Of a stretch of 64,000 nt of DNA, positions 52,025 to 62,967 are shown in pieces; the stretch's first letter is position 1, and every line of letters begins with the position of its first letter. The notes under the pieces are model-generated. The model had not been told where the DNA came from and ran no database searches. It saw nothing but the letters and a program-made list of their open reading frames with translations. Made by a program: the position numbers and the translations under genes. Location: NCBI GenBank assembly GCA_041394945.1, contig JAWKHH010000004.1, positions 992,001-1,056,000 of the forward strand, in the 5' to 3' direction. Origin of the DNA: Bryobacteraceae bacterium (lineage in GTDB: Bacteria > Acidobacteriota > Terriglobia > Bryobacterales > Bryobacteraceae).

Positions 52025-53082
52025 ATGAGTGCGTCGAGATCCGGCGTGAACCCGCCCTGCTGGTGAAGACGCCAGAACTCGAGCGCCTGAGCGCAGAAGC
52101 CGGTGGATACCGGATTCGCCATCGGCAGCGCCTCGCCCCCCCGGGCGCCGAACGAGAAAGCGCCGTTGAGCCGCGCATCGTCACTCCGAATCTGCAGCGC
52201 CCCGGCCCACTCGGCTTCCTCCTCCGCGGCGGAAGCATCCAGCGCCTGGATGCCGAGCGCATCCGCGAACACGCGCACCCGCAGCAACTGCGCGCAAACA
52301 TCGGAACGGAGAAATCGCGCCCGGATCGCCCGAATGTATCCGCCCACGCGAGGAATGCCGCGCCGCAGCGCCTTCACCGCCGCCGGGTCGTGCGTGGCCG
52401 CCAGCAGCCCTTCGAGGAAGTAGCAATAGGCGTGCAGCCGGTCCATCACCTTCTCCTCGATCCCCTCGCCCGGAAGAAAAGCCTCGTGATTTTCGATCGC
52501 CGCCTCGAGGGCCGCCGGCCATTCCTCCATCTCCAGCGTCCGCCACGGCAGCGCCGCCTTGAGCTGAAAGCAGCCCGGCTCACGAGACCAGCGTTTCTCG
52601 TGCGGACGCGGCGCCCGCGACGGCAGCTCGACAATCGGATGCAGCGTGCCGCCTTCCACGAAATCGCGCGCCATGGCCCGCGCGCACGCCCGCGCCACCT
52701 CCCGAAACTCCGCGCCGTCCTCCGCCACTCGCGCCACCGCCAGCAGGCCCCGCGCGATAATCCCGCAATCGAAAAAGTACGCCGGCGATCCGGGCGCGGT
52801 CTCGAACGGGAACGTTTCCAACTCCGCGTTCCATGCCGTGCGCGCCAGGAACCGCGCCGTGAGAATCGCCGCGTCCAGATAGGCCTGCTCGCCGGTGGCC
52901 TTGTACAGCCATGCGTATGTGGACGCCGCGTAGCCCGTGATCTCGGTGGAAACGGGAAGATTTCGCTTTTCGTTGCCCAGGTAATAGCGGGCGACACCAC
53001 CATCGCGAGACTGGATGCCGGAGTGGAGCAGCCAATGCCCCGCCGCTTGAAGATCCATCGTCAAAAAGGTTGATTGTAACAT
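52021..53082 (-). CDS. Alpha/alpha-toroid-like protein, function unknown
   Basis: A 353-residue protein whose N-terminal half (AGHWLLHSGIQSRDGGVARYY, STYAWLYKATGEQAYLDAAILTARFLART, AYFFDCGIIARGLLAVARVAEDGAEFREVARACARAMA) has the regularly spaced helical pairs of six-hairpin or AGE-type (alpha/alpha) toroids found in glycoside hydrolases and isomerases. No catalytic residues are certain. The start ATG 53082 has only a weak GGCGGA; ATG 53058 is an alternative. It is the first gene of the two-gene unit with the GT2-GT4 fusion (TTGA overlap), so a role in glycan modification is likely but unproven. Confidence 0.7.
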   Translation of the reverse strand: MLQSTFLTMDLQAAGHWLLHSGIQSRDGGVARYYLGNEKRNLPVSTEITGYAASTYAWLYKATGEQAYLDAAILTARFLARTAWNAELETFPFETAPGSPAYFFDCGIIARGLLAVARVAEDGAEFREVARACARAMARDFVEGGTLHPIVELPSRAPRPHEKRWSREPGCFQLKAALPWRTLEMEEWPAALEAAIENHEAFLPGEGIEEKVMDRLHAYCYFLEGLLAATHDPAAVKALRRGIPRVGGYIRAIRARFLRSDVCAQLLRVRVFADALGIQALDASAAEEEAEWAGALQIRSDDARLNGAFSFGARGGEALPMANPVSTGFCAQALEFWRLHQQGGFTPDLDALI

Positions 53083-53095
53083 TGCGTTCCGCCGC

Positions 53096-53779
53096 TTACC
53101 GCAGGTAAAAAAGGCTCAAGCGCGGCAAACTGAGCCGCTCGAGCAGCCACCGGTCCAGATACTGCTTCTCGAGCATCGCGAGCTGCGGCGCCGTCATCTT
53201 CCCGCGATAAGGACGCAATTGCAGATCGAGATCGGCCCGCGCCCGAGCCAGATCGTCATCGGTCTGCGCCGCCCGCGCCGTTGCGATCATCTTGTCCTCG
53301 AGCGCCGTCAGCCGCTGCTCCAGTTCTTCGAGCCGCGGATACCACTCCTCGGCCCCCGCCGCCAGTTCCGCCACGCTCGCGCGCACCACCGCGAATTCCG
53401 CCCGCCCGATCCCCTCCGCGCACGAGGTCAGATGCCCCCGCAACTCATCCAGCGTGAACGGCGCTTCTGCCGGAGCCTTCGAAGTTTCCGGAAGGTTCCC
53501 CGCCATCCGCTCGGCTTCCTCCACCACCGCCTGCGTGCACCACGCGAGCGAGTTCACCTGCCGCCCCCGCTGCTTCTTCTCCCGCCACTTCTCGAACGCC
53601 ACGTCGATCCCCCGCAGCACCGCCTCGAGCGGTATCCCCGCGCCTTTCCATGACTCGATCAGCGCCCAGTCGAGCGGCGAAAGTAGAAACAACCCCGTCC
53701 CGCGAGCCTGCTGAAAGCGCTCCTCCACTTCCGTGAAGTAGTTGAAGTAGTTCAGCGGCCAGTTCTGTTCCGGTTCCAA
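53096..53779 (-). CDS. Conserved hypothetical protein, 227 aa
   Basis: I do not recognise this family. The 227-residue soluble protein begins EPEQNWPLNYFNYFTEVEERFQ and contains LLSPLDWALIESWKGAGIPLEAV, an aromatic-rich segment, and a helical coiled-coil-like C-terminal half (RLEELEQRLTALEDKMIATARAA). The start is TTG 53779 with GAAGGA about 11 bases upstream, inside the end of coaX, so it overlaps coaX by 28 bases and is probably translated from the same mRNA. No function is proposed. Confidence 0.65.
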   Translation of the reverse strand: MEPEQNWPLNYFNYFTEVEERFQQARGTGLFLLSPLDWALIESWKGAGIPLEAVLRGIDVAFEKWREKKQRGRQVNSLAWCTQAVVEEAERMAGNLPETSKAPAEAPFTLDELRGHLTSCAEGIGRAEFAVVRASVAELAAGAEEWYPRLEELEQRLTALEDKMIATARAAQTDDDLARARADLDLQLRPYRGKMTAPQLAMLEKQYLDRWLLERLSLPRLSLFYLR

Positions 53780-54525
53780 ATCAGTCGCAATCCTTCGAGT
53801 GTCAGATTATCGTCCAGCGTCCGCAAGTGGCGCGATCCCTGCGTGATCAACTGCGCCTGCCCGCCCGTGGCGATCGCCTTCGTCGCCGGCCCCAACTCCG
53901 CGAGCAGCCGGTCCAGGACTCCGTCGATCAGCCCCACCGAGCCGTAGTACAGGCCGGACTGTATGCTCGCCACCGTGTTCGTCCCGATCAGACGCTCCGG
54001 CGCGCGGAAGTCCACCTTCGGCAGCTTCGCCGTCCGCGCGTACAACGCATCGATCGAAATCCCGATCCCCGGGCAGATGATCCCGCCCAGGTACTCCGCC
54101 TTCGCCGACACGCAGTCGAACGTGATCGCCGTGCCCAGGTCCACCACCACACACGGTCCGCCGTACTTCGCGAACGCCGCAACTCCGTTCACCACCCGGT
54201 CCGCGCCCACCTCGCGCGGATTGTCGTACCGGATCGTCAGCCCCGTATCGGTCTCGTGATTCACGAACAAAGCCTGCCGCCCGAAATACCGCTCCGCCAT
54301 CGTCGCGAGCATCGGGTCGAGCGGCGGAACCACCGACGCAATGATCACCCCCTTCACCGCGGCCCGGTCCACGCTTCCCAACGCGAACAGGTTGCCGAAC
54401 AGGATCCCCCACTCGTCCTCGGTCTGATGGTGAACTGTGCTCAGCCGCCACTGGTGCGCCAGCCGGTCTCCATCGAAAAGCCCGATCGTGATATTCGAAT
54501 TCCCAACGTCGAGAGCAAGCAACAT
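53752..54525 (-). CDS. coaX: Type III pantothenate kinase
   Basis: A 257-residue ASKHA-fold kinase for the first step of coenzyme A synthesis. LALDVGNSNITIGLF is the N-terminal phosphate motif (DxGNT/S). GADRVVNGVAAFAKYGGPCVVVDLGTAITFD and GGIICPGIGIS are the diagnostic CoaX blocks, including the conserved D-x-G-T-A-x-T-x-D. The length is standard. It lies 15 bases downstream of birA, which is common in bacteria (birA-coaX). Confidence 0.96.
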   Translation of the reverse strand: MLLALDVGNSNITIGLFDGDRLAHQWRLSTVHHQTEDEWGILFGNLFALGSVDRAAVKGVIIASVVPPLDPMLATMAERYFGRQALFVNHETDTGLTIRYDNPREVGADRVVNGVAAFAKYGGPCVVVDLGTAITFDCVSAKAEYLGGIICPGIGISIDALYARTAKLPKVDFRAPERLIGTNTVASIQSGLYYGSVGLIDGVLDRLLAELGPATKAIATGGQAQLITQGSRHLRTLDDNLTLEGLRLIWNRNRTGR

Positions 54526-54540
54526 GGTTGGATCTCCAGC

Positions 54541-55284
54541 CTACAACGGACGTACACCGCCGGCGACAACTCGCGTCACCGTGCCATCCTCCCGCCGCAC
54601 CAGCAGAAAGCCGTTCTCGTCGAGCCCCGCCGTCACCCCCTCGCCGTACCCGTCCGTCCGCACCCGCCTCCCCACAACGTACGTCGACGCCCGCGCGAAC
54701 TCGCCGAGCAGCGGCGCGAGGCCTTCGCGCACCAGCGCGGCCCGGCGCAGGTCCAGGCATCGCAGCAGTTGCACCAGTAGCCGCTCCCGCGATTGCGCCT
54801 CCCCCGTCGCGATCCGTAGCGACGTCGCGATCTCGCCCAACTCACCCGGAAACTCAGCGTGGTTCACGTTCACGCCGATCCCTACGATCGCCGCTCCGTG
54901 CTCGGCCTGCGTCAAAATTCCGGCCACCTTCCGCCCGTCGATCAGCAAATCGTTCGGCCACCGGATGTCGCACTCCACGCCTGTCGTCAGAGCCACCGCC
55001 TCCCGCGCCGCCAGCCCCGCCGCCAGCGTCAGGGCGGGGAAGTGCTCCGCCTTCTGCGGCAGCCGCAGGATCACCGTGATGTACAGGCCGCTCTCCGCCT
55101 CCGAATGCCACGCCCTCCCGTGCCTGCCCTGTCCCGCCGTCTGTTCCCCGGCCGCCACCGCCGTCCCCGAAAGCGCGCCGCCCGCCGCGAGTTCGCCCGC
55201 CGCCGGCATCGTCGACCCGATCGACTCGTACCAGTCCAGGCGCCGCCCCGGCATCTGCGCTCTCACCCAATCGATATCGAACAT
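54541..55284 (-). CDS. birA: Biotin--[acetyl-CoA-carboxylase] ligase, without DNA-binding domain
   Basis: A 247-residue biotin protein ligase. YESIGSTMPAAGELAAGG starts the fold, EQTAGQGRHGRAWHSEAESGLYITVIL is the biotinyl-AMP loop (GRGR-like), and CDIRWPNDLLIDGRKVAGILTQ is the core active site with the conserved WPND and KVAGIL. The start is ATG 55284; a longer frame continues upstream over nadC and has no family features. There is no N-terminal helix-turn-helix, so this is a monofunctional ligase that does not repress biotin genes. It lies two bases after nadC. Confidence 0.95.
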   Translation of the reverse strand: MFDIDWVRAQMPGRRLDWYESIGSTMPAAGELAAGGALSGTAVAAGEQTAGQGRHGRAWHSEAESGLYITVILRLPQKAEHFPALTLAAGLAAREAVALTTGVECDIRWPNDLLIDGRKVAGILTQAEHGAAIVGIGVNVNHAEFPGELGEIATSLRIATGEAQSRERLLVQLLRCLDLRRAALVREGLAPLLGEFARASTYVVGRRVRTDGYGEGVTAGLDENGFLLVRREDGTVTRVVAGGVRPL

Positions 55285-55286
55285 CG

Positions 55287-56113
55287 CTACTCGAGCCGAA
55301 TCCGGAAGTTGAGATCCACCGCCGTCGCCGAATGCGTAATTGCCCCGCACGAAATGAAATCCGCGCCCGCCTCTGCGTACGCCCGCACCGTCTCGAGCGT
55401 GATGCCGCCAGATAACTCCGTCACCGCCCGCCCGCCGATGTACCGCACCCACTCCGCCGCCTCCGCCGGAGTCAGGTTGTCGAGCAGCAGCCGCGGCGCG
55501 CCGCACGCGAGCGCCTCGTCGAGCTCCGCCCGCGTCCGCACCTCGATCTCCACCGGCGCCTTCGCCCCCGCCGTCCGCGCGAATGCCGCCCGCACGCCGC
55601 CTGCCGCCGTGATGTGGTTGTTCTTGATCAGCACCGCGTCCCACAACCCCAGCCGGTGATTCGTTACCCCGCCCGCCGCCGCCGCAATCTTCTCCAACGC
55701 GCGAAGCCCGGGCGTCGTCTTCCGCGTATCGAGGATCCGCGTCCGCGTCCCCTTCACCGCATCGGCGTACCGCGATGCCAGGGTCGCCACGCCGCTCAGC
55801 CGCTGCATGAAATTCAGCGCCACCCGCTCGCACGTCAGCAGCGTCCGCGCCGGTCCGCGAACCTCGGCCAGCGCCTCCCCATCGGCGCAACGGTCGCCCG
55901 TCTGCTTCCGCATCGCGATCTCCACGCCGCCGCCGCGTAGCTCGTAGATCACCGGCAGCAGTTCGATCCCCGCCAGCGTGATCGCCTCCCGCGCGAAGAA
56001 CGTTCCCGTCGCCCGACGCTCCGCCCCCACGCAAAGCTCCGTGGTCACGTCGCCCGCGCCGATATCCTCGGCTAGCGCCCGCGCCACCGTCTCCCGAATC
56101 TCCGGCGTGATCG

Positions 56114-56117
<4 letters not shown>
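55287..56117 (-). CDS. nadC: Nicotinate-nucleotide pyrophosphorylase (quinolinate phosphoribosyltransferase)
   Basis: A 276-residue NadC that converts quinolinate and PRPP to nicotinate mononucleotide. RVALNFMQRLSGVATLASRYADAVKGTRTRILDTRKTTPGLRALEK has the diagnostic R-x-x-L-N-x-x-Q-R-x-S-G and DTRKTTPG blocks. HRLGLWDAVLIKNNHI and VEIEVRTRAELDEAL complete the family pattern. The ATG overlaps the valS stop (ATGA), and nadC-birA-coaX form a typical cofactor operon. No nadA or nadB gene is present in the window. Confidence 0.97.
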
Positions 56118-58792
<2,675 letters not shown>

Positions 58793-58816
58793 GGAAACTT
58801 CCAGTGTAAGATGGCG

Positions 58817-58834
58817 CCGCGCGAATCCGCGCGG
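58817..58834 (-). terminator. GC-rich hairpin between the translocase gene and valS
   Basis: CCGCGCG and CGCGCGG form a perfect seven-base stem around a four-base loop, in the 58-base gap between the upstream stop and the valS start. No T-run follows, so it may be a weak or Rho-dependent terminator, or a regulatory hairpin for valS. Confidence 0.3.
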
Positions 58835-58850
58835 GGGGCGCGGCCGCCTC

Positions 58851-61100
58851 CTACGCTTTGGGCTTCCCTCGCCGCAGTTCGTCCAGCCGCAGCACGATCG
58901 ATTGGTGCGATTTCACCAAGTCGTCCAAAACCTGACCCGGCGGCCGCGCCGAGGGCGCATGCGGCGCTTCCTGACCCGTGATCAGCGGCTGCAGGCGATC
59001 GCGAATGTCCCGCGGCAGGATGCTGTCCAGGTACTCGATCGCCGTTCCCCGCAGATGCGCGTCGTCGCTGTGCAGGCCATGCATCGCAATCGCCAGCGGG
59101 TCCGGGGGAAACGTCAGCGAAAGCAGCGTGAACAGATGCTGCAGGCTGCGGTTGGTCCGGTCCCGCAGCAGGTCGCCGATCACCGGATTCACCGGCAGGC
59201 TGTGTTCGGTCTCCTCCGTCCGGTCCAGCAGCCGGTGGCTGTCCCAAACCGGCTTGCTCACCGCCACCTCCCGCCGCACCGCTTGAAACACCTGATCCTG
59301 ATCGAAACGGATCCCCGGATTCTTGCTCTGGATAATCGCCAGCGCCCGCCCGCACTGGTAGCGGACCTCGAAGCGCCGGTCGTTCAGCCCTTCCATCAGC
59401 GCGTCCGCCACCCGCCGCGTCGGCACGCCGGCCAGTATCCGCGGAATCCGCCGCCGGATGGCGAACTCCGAAGAGCTGTCCAGCATCGCGTCGATCAACT
59501 GACCGCTATGCCGCGCCGCAATCGGCCGCAGCGCCGCGATCACCTCGTTCGATACCCGGTCCCACGCCAGCAGTTGCACCAGGTGCGGAATCAGCGCCGG
59601 CTTGTCGGCGTCGCCCAGTACGGACCGCACCGATGTCGCGCTGCCCGAACGTAGCGCCCCGATCTCCTGCAGAATCGGATCCGTGCTGATCGACGGCGGC
59701 GGCGGTTTCACTGTCTCCGGAACCGATGCCGGTTGCGCCGGCGCCGGCGCCGTCCCCGCCTGGCTCAGAAGCAGCCCCGGCGTCACCATCGTCATTGAGT
59801 CCGCGAATCCGGTCAGCGCCAGCGAATGATCCAGGTTGGCGGCCTCGGAAATATCGCCGCCCCGTTCGCGAAGTCCGTGCTCGAGCGCGTCGATATATGC
59901 GCCCTGCAGGCGGCTCGCCGTCCACAAGCCGGCCAGCGCCACCAGAACCGCGCCCGTCACGATCCCATAATGCGAAACCGACGGCCCCAGCAACAGCAGC
60001 AGTGATATCAACCCGCTGCCGATCGCATCGCCGCACCGGTCGAACCCCACGTCGATAATCGATTTTGCCGAACGCTTCTCCAAATTCGGCATCGGCGCGT
60101 AGAACAGCTCGTAGCCCGCGCGAAACAACGATCCGCGGAACACCGTCTCGAGCCCCCGCGCGATCGTCGCCGTCGCCAATCCGGGTGCTGCCAGCGCCGC
60201 CACGCCGCCCAACGTCACCGCGATCGGCAGCGTGCTCACCGTCCGCGCCATGCCCAGGTGTGTCAATGCGAACCCGCTCAGGCCCGCCTGCACCAGAAAC
60301 GTGATCACGCCGGTCACGCTGTAGAATGCCGCGAAGAAGCGAAGCAGATTCTCGCCCCGTCCGTAGTTGGCCAGCGCCCCGGCCTTGAACACGTAGTCGA
60401 TCATCGCCGCCGCGATCGTGCCCAGAATCACCAGCGCGGCCACCGTCCGCAGGTAGGGTACTTCTTTCAGCAGCGCCAGTCCCGAACGGTGCTGTGCATC
60501 GGTCACCGGTTCCTCCTTCGCCGCGCAGCCCGGCTGAAGCGCGTAGAGCAGCGCCCCGCACGCAGCGTGGTAGCCCGCCAGAACCGGAAGCAGAGACGCC
60601 AACGACGTGTACGCCGCCACCCGCTCCGCCACCAGCCCGCCGATCATCCCCCCCAGCGTTCCCGCCCCGGCGATGCGCCCCACCAGCTGCCGCGCCCGGT
60701 GCGGGTCGAAATGCTCGTTGATCACGGACCAGTAGCCTGAACTCAACAGCGCGCCCAGGCTCACCGTCTGTAGATAGATCGCCACCGCCGTCACCCGCGG
60801 AAACCGGTCCGTCCCGAGCCATAGCGCCACCAGCAGCCCCGCGCTCACCAGGAACGACAACGGCACCAGCCGCGCCGGGGTGAACCGCGCCATCGCCCGC
60901 GAAGACACCGATACCGACAGGATCGAGACGATCGCCGCCACCGCCACCATAGCCGGCAGCGAGGTCACCGGAAACTGCGACAAGAACGCCGCGTCCCGGA
61001 TCGCCTTGGACCCCACGTGCGCCGCCAGCATCAGCAGGCACGCCGCCATCGCGAGCGCGGCCGCCCGGGCGTCTTCGCGGAATGGTGCCGAACTGGCCAA
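58851..61100 (-). CDS. ADP/ATP translocase-like transporter with C-terminal HEAT-like repeats
   Basis: A 749-residue protein. The first 440 residues have about 12 membrane segments (LLMLAAHVGSKAIRDAAFLSQFPV, LQTVSLGALLSSGYWSVINEHFD, VGRIAGAGTLGGMIGGLVAER), which fits the NTP/NDP exchange (TlcA-like) or MFS fold. From about residue 490 to 700 helical repeats appear (ALIPHLVQLLAWDRVSNEVIAALRPIA, RRIPRILAGVPTRRVADALMEGLNDRRFEVRYQCGRALA), like HEAT repeats. Start TTG 61100 lies three bases after the FAH gene stop and has no clear ribosome-binding site, so an internal ATG near 61049 remains possible. Free-living bacteria with this fusion have no established role for it. Confidence 0.8.
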   Translation of the reverse strand: MASSAPFREDARAAALAMAACLLMLAAHVGSKAIRDAAFLSQFPVTSLPAMVAVAAIVSILSVSVSSRAMARFTPARLVPLSFLVSAGLLVALWLGTDRFPRVTAVAIYLQTVSLGALLSSGYWSVINEHFDPHRARQLVGRIAGAGTLGGMIGGLVAERVAAYTSLASLLPVLAGYHAACGALLYALQPGCAAKEEPVTDAQHRSGLALLKEVPYLRTVAALVILGTIAAAMIDYVFKAGALANYGRGENLLRFFAAFYSVTGVITFLVQAGLSGFALTHLGMARTVSTLPIAVTLGGVAALAAPGLATATIARGLETVFRGSLFRAGYELFYAPMPNLEKRSAKSIIDVGFDRCGDAIGSGLISLLLLLGPSVSHYGIVTGAVLVALAGLWTASRLQGAYIDALEHGLRERGGDISEAANLDHSLALTGFADSMTMVTPGLLLSQAGTAPAPAQPASVPETVKPPPPSISTDPILQEIGALRSGSATSVRSVLGDADKPALIPHLVQLLAWDRVSNEVIAALRPIAARHSGQLIDAMLDSSSEFAIRRRIPRILAGVPTRRVADALMEGLNDRRFEVRYQCGRALAIIQSKNPGIRFDQDQVFQAVRREVAVSKPVWDSHRLLDRTEETEHSLPVNPVIGDLLRDRTNRSLQHLFTLLSLTFPPDPLAIAMHGLHSDDAHLRGTAIEYLDSILPRDIRDRLQPLITGQEAPHAPSARPPGQVLDDLVKSHQSIVLRLDELRRGKPKA

Positions 61101-61103
61101 CGC

Positions 61104-61949
61104 CTACGCCACGGGATTGCGCAGCACGCCGATTCCCTCGATTTCCACCTCAATGAGGTCTCCCGGGGACATCTTGCGCGTCGAACCCGGAGTCCCGGTG
61201 AAGATGAGATCGCCGGCGTCGAGCGTCACGAAACGCGAGATCTCGCTCACGATCGTCGCCGGGTCGAAGAGAAGATCACCGGTCGATTGCTCCTGCACCG
61301 TCTCGCCGTTCATCCGCGTCTGCAACCGAAGGTTGCCATAGTCGATGCCGCGCACCAGCACCGGGCCGCACGGGCCGAATGTATCGCTGCCCTTCGCCCG
61401 CCACCATTGCACGTCCTTGTCCGGACCGCGCTGCCAGTCGCGCTCGCTCACGTCGTTGCCGCAGGTGACGCCGAAGATCGCCTGCGCCGCCTCTTCACGA
61501 GTCGCCTTCGAGCACGTCTTGCCGATCACCAGCACCAGTTCGCCTTCGTAGTGCAGGTTCTGCGACGTCTCCGGAATCCGGATCTCGCCCGTCGGATTCT
61601 GCAGGCAGGTCACCGGCTTGTAGAAGATCTCCGGCCGCGTCGGCGCGGCGCGCTCGCCCAGGTGGCTCTTGTAGTTCAGGCCCACTGCGAAGATCTTCCG
61701 CGGCTCGGCCGGCGCCAACAGTTCGATCTTCTCCAGATCTACAGGATCGCCGGCGGCGTGATACTTACCGAACGGATCGCCCTTGATGCGCTGCACGGAG
61801 CCGTTCTTCAGCACGCCCCAGGACGCCTTTCCTCCCTTTCTTCGAAACCGAACGTAGCGCGTGATGCCTTTTCCGGCGGGCTTGGGTGGAATTCCAAGCG
61901 CGCCGAACAGGGCCTCCGCGGATTGCTTGCTTTTGTTTTTCTTGGCCAT
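61104..61949 (-). CDS. Fumarylacetoacetate hydrolase family protein
   Basis: A 281-residue FAH-family protein. LEKIELLAPAEPRKIFAVGLNYKSHLGE, EIFYKPVTCLQNP and LHYEGELVLVIGK supply the usual fold and acidic metal ligands (the E-x-E near YEGEL and the later GVTCGNDVSERDWQ aspartate). GSDTFGPCGPVLV and DLIFTGTPGSTRKMSPGDLIEVEIEG complete the C-terminal pattern. Members hydrolyse or decarboxylate acylpyruvates such as fumarylpyruvate or 2-oxohepta-3-ene-1,7-dioate, in the cytoplasm. A Lys/Ser-rich N-terminal tail (AKKNKSKQSAEALFGALG) precedes the domain. The exact substrate is unknown. Confidence 0.9.
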   Translation of the reverse strand: MAKKNKSKQSAEALFGALGIPPKPAGKGITRYVRFRRKGGKASWGVLKNGSVQRIKGDPFGKYHAAGDPVDLEKIELLAPAEPRKIFAVGLNYKSHLGERAAPTRPEIFYKPVTCLQNPTGEIRIPETSQNLHYEGELVLVIGKTCSKATREEAAQAIFGVTCGNDVSERDWQRGPDKDVQWWRAKGSDTFGPCGPVLVRGIDYGNLRLQTRMNGETVQEQSTGDLLFDPATIVSEISRFVTLDAGDLIFTGTPGSTRKMSPGDLIEVEIEGIGVLRNPVA

Positions 61950-62004
61950 GTGGGGTTACTTTGTCAGCCTACACCACCGGCGGGAGTCGTATCATGGCAG
62001 GAAG

Positions 62005-62964
62005 ATGAAAGCGGTACTATGCTGCCTGACCCTCGCCGTCGCGTCCGCGGCGCCCGTTCCTTTGATCTTCGATACCGACATGGGCAACGACATTGACGAC
62101 GCCCTGGCGCTCGCCGTCATCCACGCGCTCGAAAGCCGCGGCGAAGCGAAACTGCTCGCCGTCACCCTCACCAAGGACAATCGCTACGCCGCCCCCTTCT
62201 GCGATCTCGTGAACCATTTCTATGGCCGTGGCGGCATCCCAGTAGGCGTCGTCCGCGACGGAAAGACGCCCAAGGATAGCCCCATGATCCAGGTGCCCGT
62301 CGAGCGCCGCCGCTCCGACGGCCGCTATGTCTATCCCCGTTCCCTCGACGACTTCACCAAGGCCCCAGAGGCCTCCGCGCTCATTCGCCAGGTCCTCGAA
62401 CAGGCCGCCGCCGGCAGCGTCGTCATCGTTCAGGTGGGCTTCAGCACTAACCTCGCCCGCCTCCTCGAATCCCCCGGCGGCGTCGACCTTGTGCGCCGAA
62501 AGGTGAAGCTCTTGAGCATCATGGCCGGCGAGTATCCGGCCGGAAAGCCGGAGTACAACGTCCGCGTCGATATCCCCGCCGCCAGGACTCTCTACGCCAG
62601 GTGGCCCTCGCCCATCGTTGCCAGCGGATTCGAGATCGGCCGATCCATCCTCTACCCGGCCGTCTCCATCGAGCGCGACTTCTCCTACGTGCCCGATCAT
62701 CCCGTCGCCGAAGCCTATCGCAATTACCAGAAGATGCCCTACGATCGCCCCACCTGGGACCTCACGTCCGTTCTCTACGCCGTCCGCCCGGACCGCGGCT
62801 ACTTCAGCCTCTCGGCATCCGGAACCATTCAGGTGGATGACGAAGGCAAGACCACCCTCGTCCCCTCCGCCGCCGGTCTCCATCGATACCTGATGGCGGA
62901 CGAATTGCAACGGACAAAGACGTTGGAGGCGCTCGTCGAACTGGCCAGCCAGCCTCCCCGCTAG
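62005..62964 (+). CDS. Secreted nucleoside hydrolase-like protein
   Basis: A 319-residue IUNH-family protein with a signal peptide (KAVLCCLTLAVASAAP) followed immediately by the catalytic motif LIFDTDMGNDIDDALAL (the DxDxxxDD calcium site). MPYDRPTWDLTSVLYAV and HRYLMADE at the C-terminus closely mirror the 17193-18272 protein, so the two are paralogues with different locations. The start ATG 62005 has AGGAAG upstream. It starts 56 bases from the divergent FAH gene. Scavenging nucleosides outside the cell is the simplest role, but another ribosyl substrate is possible. Confidence 0.88.
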   Translation: MKAVLCCLTLAVASAAPVPLIFDTDMGNDIDDALALAVIHALESRGEAKLLAVTLTKDNRYAAPFCDLVNHFYGRGGIPVGVVRDGKTPKDSPMIQVPVERRRSDGRYVYPRSLDDFTKAPEASALIRQVLEQAAAGSVVIVQVGFSTNLARLLESPGGVDLVRRKVKLLSIMAGEYPAGKPEYNVRVDIPAARTLYARWPSPIVASGFEIGRSILYPAVSIERDFSYVPDHPVAEAYRNYQKMPYDRPTWDLTSVLYAVRPDRGYFSLSASGTIQVDDEGKTTLVPSAAGLHRYLMADELQRTKTLEALVELASQPPR

Positions 62965-62967
62965 CCG

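Noticed and set aside
58793..58850. A T-box or other riboswitch leader before valS.
   Set aside because: The gap is only 58 bases, and T-box leaders are much longer; only a short GC hairpin is visible.
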